Assembly (NCBI GenBank): GCA_020853515.1
Contig: JADYYU010000341.1
Span: 1 to 5,667, forward strand
Direction: 5' to 3'
From: Chitinophagaceae bacterium
GTDB taxonomy: Bacteria; Bacteroidota; Bacteroidia; Chitinophagales; Chitinophagaceae
Length of the DNA: 5,667 bases
A program made the position numbers and the translations under genes. This document shows positions 1-5,667 of this stretch, piece after piece. Below the pieces are notes generated by a model, which saw only the letters and a program-made list of their open reading frames with translations, did no database searches and had not been told where the DNA came from. Position 1 is the stretch's first letter, and each line of letters begins with the position of its first letter.

Positions 1-1939
1 AGAAAACAAGAGCCCGTTAACTTCAAAAAACCGCACCCTGAAACTGGGTATTGCCGGTTTTTGCTTTGCCAATATCATGCTCATCAGTTTTCCCGAATAT
101 CTGGGCTTATCTGCTGCCAGCAATCCTGTATTAAGCGCCTTTTTCCGTTACCTGAATCTGGCTCTTGCCATCCCGGTTCTTATCTTTGGAGCCCGGGAGT
201 TTTTTGTCAATGGTTATTATAGTCTCAGACAACGCACCATCAATATTGATATTCCGATTGCACTGGCTGTAACGATTACCTTCGGCAGAAGTTTATACGA
301 AATTTTTACACAAACAGGCCCGGGCTATTTAGACAGCATGAGTGGTATCATTTTTTTTATGCTCATCGGCCGCGCACTGCAATCGAAAACATCATCTTCT
401 TTAAAATTCAATCGCGATTATAAATCATATTTTCCGATTTCAGTTTTGACGCTGGTAGACGGTGTAGAAAAGTTAAAAAAAATTCAGGAAATTTCTGAAG
501 GTGATGTACTGCAGATCAAGCATCAGGAGATCATTCCGGTTGATTGCATGCTGGCTTCTAAAAAAGCAGAGATTGACTATAGTTTTGTAACAGGCGAAAC
601 AGAAAAAACACTGGTGCAAACGGGTGAACTGATTTACGCCGGTGGAAAAGTTGCCAACAGTTCTATTCATGTGATCACCGTAAAACCCTTTGCACAAAAC
701 AGTTTCACAGCATTGTGGAATAATGACAGCTTTAAAAAACAGGACAAATCACTCACGCACTCATACGTCGAAAATATCAGCCGCTATTTCTCCCTGTCGC
801 TGCTTGTGATTGCCTTTACCGCATTTATCTGGTGGAGCTATGTAAACCCGGCCCTTTCGTGGAATGCCATGACCGCTGTACTGATCGTAGCCTGTCCCTG
901 CACCTTATTGTTAGCCTCCTCCTACACCTTTGGGTTTATGATGCAGTTTTTTGCACAAAAAGGATTTTTCCTAAAAAACACCAGCAGCATTTTACAATTG
1001 TCGCGTGTGAATCATATCGTTTTTGACAAAACAGGTACTATCACCGATGTCAAAAGTCAGACCGTTAAATTCATTTGCGATGCTCCGGCAGCTAAACAAC
1101 CTGAGATTCTGGCACTCTTAATATCGATGCTAAAAAATTCGACGCACCCATTAAGCAAAGTGATTGTACAGAAATATCAGCATATCAAAACCCATGAGAT
1201 CGAGCACCTGAAAGAACATGCAGGAAGTGGTATTGAGGCCTGGTATAACGATCAGCATGTAAAAGCAGGCAAAGCATCATTTGTAAATGTTACCGAAATA
1301 CCTCAACTGCAAGGGGGATGCATCTATTTTTGTATTGATGATCATACACAGGGTTCCTTTTCAGTACAAGCCTTTGTAAAAGAAGGCATCGATTTGCTGG
1401 TAGATCAGCTGGACGAATATAAACTCAGCTTACTGAGCGGAGATAACGACAATAGTAAAAACCAGATGAAGCGCATTTTTGGCGAACGGGCTGATCTGAA
1501 ATTCAATCAGACACCCCAAATGAAGCTGGATTATATCAAAAGCCTGCAGCGCGAAAACGAGGTGGTGCTGATGGTGGGTGATGGCTTAAATGATGCCGGA
1601 GCCCTCAAACAAAGTGACGTAGGCATATCGTTGGTTGACAACCATTTTTCATTTTCACCTGCTTCGGACATTATCATGAACAGTGAGCATATCACGGCAC
1701 TTTACAGTTTTATAAAAGCAGCCAGACAAGTCAAAAAACTGATCATCGGATTGTTTATTTATTCACTGCTTTATAATGCAACCGGCATTTCTATTGCAGT
1801 GTCAGGCAACATGAAACCGGTGATAGCAGCCATCCTCATGTCTGCATCATCTATCAGTGTCATACTCATTGCCTACATCGGATCTCGCTTTATTTTCTCC
1901 ACCAATTTAAAATATGATAAAAATCATACAGGTGTTTGA
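1..1939 (+). CDS. ccoI: Cbb3 oxidase-associated copper-translocating P-type ATPase CcoI/FixI (5' partial)
   Basis: P1B-type ATPase expected to move copper across the inner membrane for the CuB centre of the cbb3 oxidase. The frame is open to the left edge (first full codon at base 2), so the ATG at 77 is internal. The metal-binding N-terminus expected in this family lies outside the window. About 645 codons are visible. In order they show membrane helices, the actuator-domain TGE (590-598), the intramembrane CPC metal site (893-901), the phosphorylation motif DKTGT with its Asp at 1025-1027, the nucleotide-domain HP (1145-1150), the hinge GDGLNDA (1577-1597), and the last two helices with YN (1772-1777) and MSASS (1838-1852). 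All catalytic residues are intact. The residues after CPC read TLLLASS, without the proline common in CopA proteins. The assignment to CcoI rather than a general CopA rests on the cbb3 genes directly downstream. The gene ends in TGA, 64 bases before ccoS. Confidence 0.95.
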   Translation, partial: ENKSPLTSKNRTLKLGIAGFCFANIMLISFPEYLGLSAASNPVLSAFFRYLNLALAIPVLIFGAREFFVNGYYSLRQRTINIDIPIALAVTITFGRSLYEIFTQTGPGYLDSMSGIIFFMLIGRALQSKTSSSLKFNRDYKSYFPISVLTLVDGVEKLKKIQEISEGDVLQIKHQEIIPVDCMLASKKAEIDYSFVTGETEKTLVQTGELIYAGGKVANSSIHVITVKPFAQNSFTALWNNDSFKKQDKSLTHSYVENISRYFSLSLLVIAFTAFIWWSYVNPALSWNAMTAVLIVACPCTLLLASSYTFGFMMQFFAQKGFFLKNTSSILQLSRVNHIVFDKTGTITDVKSQTVKFICDAPAAKQPEILALLISMLKNSTHPLSKVIVQKYQHIKTHEIEHLKEHAGSGIEAWYNDQHVKAGKASFVNVTEIPQLQGGCIYFCIDDHTQGSFSVQAFVKEGIDLLVDQLDEYKLSLLSGDNDNSKNQMKRIFGERADLKFNQTPQMKLDYIKSLQRENEVVLMVGDGLNDAGALKQSDVGISLVDNHFSFSPASDIIMNSEHITALYSFIKAARQVKKLIIGLFIYSLLYNATGISIAVSGNMKPVIAAILMSASSISVILIAYIGSRFIFSTNLKYDKNHTGV

Positions 1940-2003
1940 TGCAGCGCATTTTATTCCCTTATACCTGCGTCTACATTTGCTCCGGATTAATATCTGCTAA
2001 AAA

Positions 2004-2165
2004 ATGAATATCATCATCCTTTTACTGAGTGTTAGCTTAACAGTAGCTGTCTGCTTTCTGCTGGCATTTGTATGGGGGGTAAAAGGCGGGCAGTTTGAAG
2101 ACGATTATTCACCGGCGCACCGCATTTTTTTTGATGAACCTAAAATTGAAGACAATAATAAATAA
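2004..2165 (+). CDS. ccoS: Cbb3-type cytochrome oxidase assembly protein CcoS
   Basis: Small protein of 53 residues (starts MNIIILLLSV). One N-terminal membrane helix spans about residues 3-25. It is followed by the conserved CcoS block with WGVKGGQF (24-31), the acidic-aromatic EDDYSP (32-37) and a short charged tail. In the CcoS family this protein is required for maturation of the oxidase, probably at haem b/CuB insertion into CcoN; that role comes from family knowledge. The start is fixed by an in-frame TAA at 1998-2000, only one codon before the ATG. No Shine-Dalgarno sequence is present, and the leader is A-rich (TAAAAAATG). It ends 11 bases before ccoNO, so the two are probably co-transcribed and co-translated. 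Length and motif match the family well. Confidence 0.93.
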   Translation: MNIIILLLSVSLTVAVCFLLAFVWGVKGGQFEDDYSPAHRIFFDEPKIEDNNK

Positions 2166-2176
2166 TACATTATAAT

Positions 2177-4294
2177 ATGCAACTTGAAAAATTCTATTAC
2201 GACAATAAGATAGTCAAACAATTCGGAATAGCAACCTTGTTCTGGGGGGTGGTCGGTATGCTGGTAGGGGTGGTAATCGCCTTTCAGCTAGCCTATCCTG
2301 CCTTAAATTTTGGTATTCCATACACCTCATTTGGTCGTTTGCGTCCGCTGCATACCAACGCGGTAATTTTTGCATTTGTGGGTAATGCCATCTTTGCAGG
2401 CGCGTATTATATTTTACAACGCGTATTAAAAACGAGATTGTTTAATGACACCCTGAGTAAAATTCACCTATGGGGCTGGCAACTCATTATCGTACTGGGA
2501 GCCTTGTCTCTTATCATGGGCTACACAACAGGTAAAGAATATGCTGAGCTGGAATGGCCACTTGATATCCTCATCACTTTGATCTGGGTTGTATTTGGTA
2601 TCAATATGTTTGGTACCATCTTAGTACGTCGTGAAAGACATCTCTATGTAGCCATCTGGTTTTTTATCGGTACCTGGGTTACGGTGGCTTTGCTGCATAT
2701 TGTGAACTCATTTGAGCTGCCTATTTCTTTTACTAAAAGTTACAGCCTGTATGCAGGTGTGCAGGACGCCCTGGTACAATGGTGGTACGGGCATAATGCC
2801 GTAGCCTTCTTTCTCACCACACCCTTTCTCGGATTGATGTATTATTTTGTACCAAAGGCTGTAAACCGGCCTGTTTATTCATACCGCTGGAGTATCATCC
2901 ACTTCTGGGCTTTGATCTTCATTTATATCTGGGCAGGTCCGCATCACTTGTTATATACTGCGTTGCCCGAATGGGCTCAGGCCCTCGGCACTGTGTTCAG
3001 TGTGATGCTGGTGTTGCCAAGCTGGGGTGGTATGCTGAATGGTTTGTACACCTTGCGTGGTGGCTGGGACAAGGTACGTGAAGATCCTATTTTAAAAATG
3101 TTTGTAGTGGCGCTTACCTGTTATGGTATGTCTACCTTCGAAGGACCGATGCTGTCATTGAAATCGGTGAATGCGATCAGTCACTACACCGACTGGACCA
3201 TTGCCCACGTACACATCGGCGCTTTAGGCTGGAATGGTTTTCTGATTTTCGGTATGCTGTATTATGTAATTCCAAGAATGTGGAATACAACGCTTTACAG
3301 CCGCAAACTGGCCAATCAGCACTTCCTGATCGGTACTGTTGGTATCTTATTGTACGCAATTCCGATGTATTGGGCCGGCTTTTCACAAAGTCTGATGTGG
3401 AAACAATTTACCGAAAGCGGTCAGTTGCAATATCAGTTTATGGAAACGGTTACCCATATCATGCCTATGTATGTTTTACGTGGAATTGGTGGATTACTCT
3501 ATTGGCTGGGTGCATTTTTAGCCATCTACAATATTTACAAAACCATGAAGCAGGGCAGTTTTGTTGCCAATGAAGCAGCAGAGGCCGTGTCATACAAATT
3601 ACTTGAAATGCCCCAAACCAAAATGCACTGGCATAGCTGGATCGAAAGACGCCCGATACAAATGCTTGTATTCAGTTTGATCGCCGTATCCATCGGTGGA
3701 CTCGTAGAACTGATCCCGACATTTCTGATCAACGAAAATGTACCGGTGATTTCTGCAGTAAAACCATATACAGCGCTCGAATTACATGGTAGAGATATTT
3801 ATATAAGAGAAGGCTGCTACACTTGTCACTCGCAAATGATCCGTCCTTTCCGTGATGAAGAAGCACGCTATGGAGAATACTCAAAAGCTGGTGAGTTTGT
3901 ATATGACCATCCGTTTCAATGGGGTAGCAAACGTACAGGTCCGGATCTGGCCCGTGAAGGCGGCAAGTACACAGATAGCTGGCATTACAATCACATGCGT
4001 GCACCACAAGACATGACTCAGGGCAGTATCATGCCTGAATATCCATGGCTGTTAGAGGATGACCTGGACGAAAGCACTACTGAAGCAAAAATCAGGGCCA
4101 TGCGAAAATTGGGTGTGCCTTACAAAGAAGAATATGTGACCGCTGCCATCAATGACATGCATGCACAGGCTGATTCAATTGTCAGCAATCTGAAAAAAGA
4201 CAAGATCAATGCAAAGAGCAGTAAAGAGATCATTGCACTGATCGCTTATCTGCAACGACTGGGCACCGATATTAAAGGAACCGTTAAAAATTAA
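2177..4294 (+). CDS. ccoNO: Cbb3-type cytochrome c oxidase fused subunits I and II (CcoN-CcoO)
   Basis: A 705-residue fusion of the catalytic subunit and the monohaem cytochrome c subunit of the C-family oxidase. The CcoN part (about 1-460) is polytopic. Its predicted ligands are His59 (in RPLHTN) and His346 for low-spin haem b, His344 (in HVH) for high-spin haem b3, and His206, His256 and His257 for CuB. Tyr250, six residues before His256, fits the tyrosine cross-linked to a CuB histidine in this family. Glu322 (in FEGP) is also conserved. The joint is about residues 455-492. CcoO follows, with a membrane anchor (about 493-516), the haem c site CYTCH (547-551) and the likely axial Met619 in IMPEYPW. 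The CcoN C-terminus and the CcoO N-terminus both face the cytoplasm, so the fusion is compatible with topology. An in-frame TAA at 2159-2161 fixes the start. CcoNO fusions are known in Bacteroidota, and no catalytic residue is missing. Confidence 0.97.
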   Translation: MQLEKFYYDNKIVKQFGIATLFWGVVGMLVGVVIAFQLAYPALNFGIPYTSFGRLRPLHTNAVIFAFVGNAIFAGAYYILQRVLKTRLFNDTLSKIHLWGWQLIIVLGALSLIMGYTTGKEYAELEWPLDILITLIWVVFGINMFGTILVRRERHLYVAIWFFIGTWVTVALLHIVNSFELPISFTKSYSLYAGVQDALVQWWYGHNAVAFFLTTPFLGLMYYFVPKAVNRPVYSYRWSIIHFWALIFIYIWAGPHHLLYTALPEWAQALGTVFSVMLVLPSWGGMLNGLYTLRGGWDKVREDPILKMFVVALTCYGMSTFEGPMLSLKSVNAISHYTDWTIAHVHIGALGWNGFLIFGMLYYVIPRMWNTTLYSRKLANQHFLIGTVGILLYAIPMYWAGFSQSLMWKQFTESGQLQYQFMETVTHIMPMYVLRGIGGLLYWLGAFLAIYNIYKTMKQGSFVANEAAEAVSYKLLEMPQTKMHWHSWIERRPIQMLVFSLIAVSIGGLVELIPTFLINENVPVISAVKPYTALELHGRDIYIREGCYTCHSQMIRPFRDEEARYGEYSKAGEFVYDHPFQWGSKRTGPDLAREGGKYTDSWHYNHMRAPQDMTQGSIMPEYPWLLEDDLDESTTEAKIRAMRKLGVPYKEEYVTAAINDMHAQADSIVSNLKKDKINAKSSKEIIALIAYLQRLGTDIKGTVKN

Positions 4295-4299
4295 TTATT

Positions 4300-4458
4300 A
4301 TGAAATTTAAATATTATCTCGAAAAAATCAATAATGCCGAGATCTATCCGATGCTGTCACTGATCATTTTTGGTCTGATATTTCTGGGGGTACTGGTATA
4401 TGTGTTTACCTCCGACAAAAAAAACATGAACGATAAAGCAAATATCCCCCTTCAATAA
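4300..4458 (+). CDS. ccoQ: CcoQ/FixQ-like small subunit of cbb3 oxidase
   Basis: Protein of 52 residues (starts MKFKYYLEKI), beginning 5 bases after the ccoNO stop. It has a short amphipathic, charged N-terminus, then the IYPMLSL stretch (15-21) that leads into a single membrane helix (about 18-37), and a polar tail (TSDKKNMNDK) ending in IPLQ. This matches the small FixQ-type proteins found between CcoNO and CcoP in Bacteroidota. CcoQ is not catalytic; in Proteobacteria it helps stabilise CcoP and the assembled complex. Such short proteins are weakly conserved, so the name depends largely on position and overall shape. The ATG has an A/T-rich leader and no Shine-Dalgarno sequence. The stop is 13 bases before ccoP. 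Confidence 0.85.
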   Translation: MKFKYYLEKINNAEIYPMLSLIIFGLIFLGVLVYVFTSDKKNMNDKANIPLQ

Positions 4459-4471
4459 ACTCCTTTACAAT

Positions 4472-5629
4472 ATGAAGAACAATACAATAAAGATCTTGAG
4501 CGCCATCAGTTTCGTCAGCGTTATCAGTCATCCTGTGAGTGTATTTGCACAGGAAAGCGCACCGGTAAAAGCGGCAGGGAATGCCTTTTTTACCGCAGAT
4601 AATCTTCCCCGTTATTTACTGATCATCACATGCGCCCTCTTCTTAATCATTATAGCAGTGCTGGCAAAAGCGATTAAAGTAGCCGGTAAAACCTACTTTG
4701 CAAAATTGAAAGAAGAAGCAAAGAATGCCGGTAAAGCAAGTCCCTTGCTGATCTTGTTTCTACTCGCCTCGACAGACCTTTTTGCAGCACCTGAAAATAA
4801 TGCGGGAGCAGCCGATAACCCCTTCTCCAATCTGGATCTGTACCTGATGTCGGGTGCCGTGCTGATCCTGTTTATTGCGGTACTTGCATTGGTAAAAGCG
4901 CTGTTTGTACTGATGGGTGTGAAAGCCGCGCAAACTGAAGCACTAACAGGAGAAACAGTAAAAGTAAAAACGTTATTTCAACGCCTCAATAATACCGTAG
5001 CCATCGAAGATGAAGATTCGCTGGATCTGCAACACGATTATGATGGGATCCGTGAACTGGATAACAAAGTGCCTAACTGGTGGAGCTGGACTTTCTTCGC
5101 TTCTGCCTTGTTTGGTGTGATTTATATGTACCGCATGTTTGGCGCAGAAAATTTGCCTAAGCAACTGGAAGAACTTGCTCAGGCTAATACAGAGGCTGAA
5201 ATCGCTAAAGAAGCTTATCTGAAAAAGAATGCCAACATGGTAGATGAAAATACCGTTGTAATGCTTACCGGTGGCGATATTGCTGCAGGTGCTGCATTGT
5301 ATACGGCTAACTGTCTGGCCTGCCATGGCGACAAAGGACAGGGCGGTGTAGGTCCAAACCTGACCGATGACTACTGGCTGCACAACGGAAGCATCAAAGA
5401 TATTTTTTATTCCGTAAAATATGGCTGGCAGGAAAAAGGCATGAAATCATGGCAAAACGATCTGTCACCATTACAGATCGCACAAGTCAGCAGTTTTGTA
5501 AGAACGCTGCATGGTACCAATCCTCCTAATCCTAAAGACAAGCAGGGTGAGTTGTACAGCGAAACAAGCACAGTCAAGGATAGTCTCACAACAGATCAAA
5601 AACAGCCGGCCGACAGTTTAAAAAAATAA
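4472..5629 (+). CDS. ccoP: Cbb3-type cytochrome c oxidase subunit III, monohaem CcoP/FixP
   Basis: A 385-residue membrane-anchored cytochrome c that passes electrons from the donor to CcoO and CcoN. An N-terminal hydrophobic segment ending VFA-QE (about 7-26) looks like a signal peptide. Hydrophobic segments follow at about 47-66, 91-106 (ending DLFA), 121-148 and 205-221. The CcoP N-terminal signature HDYDGIRELDN (188-198) and PNWW (201-204) comes just before the last helix. A Glu/Ala/Lys-rich, probably helical linker (about 228-255) leads to one cytochrome c domain, with CLACH at 281-285, GPNL at 294-297, axial Met324 (in KGMKSW) and a PPNPKDKQGELY segment. The last 25 residues are polar and probably disordered. 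Proteobacterial CcoP has two haem c sites, whereas only one is present here, as is usual in Bacteroidota. The region 24-148 seems to contain a duplicated module. The chosen ATG gives the intact signal-like segment. Confidence 0.95.
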   Translation: MKNNTIKILSAISFVSVISHPVSVFAQESAPVKAAGNAFFTADNLPRYLLIITCALFLIIIAVLAKAIKVAGKTYFAKLKEEAKNAGKASPLLILFLLASTDLFAAPENNAGAADNPFSNLDLYLMSGAVLILFIAVLALVKALFVLMGVKAAQTEALTGETVKVKTLFQRLNNTVAIEDEDSLDLQHDYDGIRELDNKVPNWWSWTFFASALFGVIYMYRMFGAENLPKQLEELAQANTEAEIAKEAYLKKNANMVDENTVVMLTGGDIAAGAALYTANCLACHGDKGQGGVGPNLTDDYWLHNGSIKDIFYSVKYGWQEKGMKSWQNDLSPLQIAQVSSFVRTLHGTNPPNPKDKQGELYSETSTVKDSLTTDQKQPADSLKK

Positions 5630-5653
5630 GGTCCGCCCGCACATAAATGTAGT

Positions 5654-5667
5654 ATGAACAAGAACCC
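5654..5667 (+). CDS. Possible start of next operon gene (candidate ccoG), 3' truncated
   Basis: An ATG 24 bases after the ccoP stop opens a frame (MNKN, then the window ends) on the same strand. An ATG at 5647 is followed at once by TAG, so it cannot be the start. In Bacteroidota cbb3 operons the gene after ccoP is commonly ccoG, encoding a membrane ferredoxin-like assembly factor. That identity is inferred from gene order only; four codons cannot show it. The spacing and strand are what support a gene here. Confidence 0.4.

Noticed and set aside
77..79. ATG at 77 as the start of the P-type ATPase.
   Set aside because: The same frame is open from base 2 and already encodes a hydrophobic helix that runs across this codon. 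The family also needs an N-terminal metal-binding region, so the true start is upstream of the window.
473..1026. Short frames within ccoI (473-697 minus, 832-1026 plus).
   Set aside because: They overlap the actuator domain and the CPC helix of the ATPase, and the translations have no coherent features.
2166..2176. TATAAT-like string just before ccoNO as a promoter.
   Set aside because: It sits directly against the start codon in an 11-base gap. Bacteroidota promoters use a different -7 element (TAnnTTTG), which was not seen here, and A/T-rich leaders are expected at translation starts.
3280..4007. Several open frames of 65-97 codons on both strands inside ccoNO (for example 3280-3573 plus and 3729-4007 minus).
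   Set aside because: All overlap conserved CcoN or CcoO coding sequence in other frames and show no family motifs, so they are chance frames.
4973..5383. 136-codon open frame on the minus strand inside ccoP.
   Set aside because: It lies wholly opposite the CcoP helix, linker and haem region, whose motifs are unambiguous. Its translation is Cys- and Ser-rich with no recognisable domain, as expected from an antisense shadow.
5630..5653. Possible terminator or regulatory site after ccoP, including the small palindrome ACATAAATGT at 5641-5650.
   Set aside because: The stem is only four A/T-rich pairs with a two-base loop and no following T run. The gap is 24 bases before another ATG, so read-through to the next gene is more likely.
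1..5667. CRISPR arrays, tRNA or rRNA genes, insertion sequences, or an embedded novel system.
   Set aside because: Almost every base is accounted for by six tightly packed respiratory genes. No direct repeats, transposase motifs, terminal inverted repeats or structured RNA were seen.

Overview
The window is one strand of a cbb3-type cytochrome c oxidase (high-affinity, C-family haem-copper oxidase) operon from a member of the Bacteroidota. This assignment is by family recognition, not database search. Four things point to that phylum. CcoN and CcoO are fused into one polypeptide. CcoP has a single haem c rather than the two of proteobacterial CcoP. The copper ATPase ccoI comes before ccoS and the structural genes. 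No start codon has a purine-rich Shine-Dalgarno sequence; the starts have A/T-rich leaders instead. Within the phylum, a Chitinophagales- or Sphingobacteriales-like organism seems plausible, but this is a guess from the style of the CcoP N-terminus.

Layout, all on the + strand: ccoI (5' end outside the window, to 1939), a 64-base spacer, ccoS (2004-2165), ccoNO (2177-4294), ccoQ-like (4300-4458), ccoP (4472-5629), and an ATG at 5654 that probably begins the next operon gene, which ccoG would fit. The gaps after ccoS are 5 to 24 bases, so these genes are almost certainly co-transcribed. No intergenic stretch exceeds 70 bases, and no promoter or terminator could be recognised. The operon promoter must lie upstream of the window.

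How the genes work together: CcoI is a P-type ATPase expected to move copper across the membrane for the CuB site of the oxidase. CcoS is a small membrane protein needed for cofactor insertion or maturation. CcoNO carries the haem b/haem b3-CuB catalytic core plus one haem c. CcoQ is a small single-helix subunit thought to stabilise the complex. CcoP carries the entry haem c that receives electrons from soluble or membrane donors. The complex reduces O2 to water at low oxygen and pumps protons.

This is a respiratory core locus rather than an accessory island, and I found no previously undescribed system. The points worth a second look are an apparent internal duplication in the CcoP N-terminus, the variant CPC motif context in CcoI, the CcoN-CcoO fusion joint, and a 22-codon reading frame that exactly bridges ccoI and ccoS.
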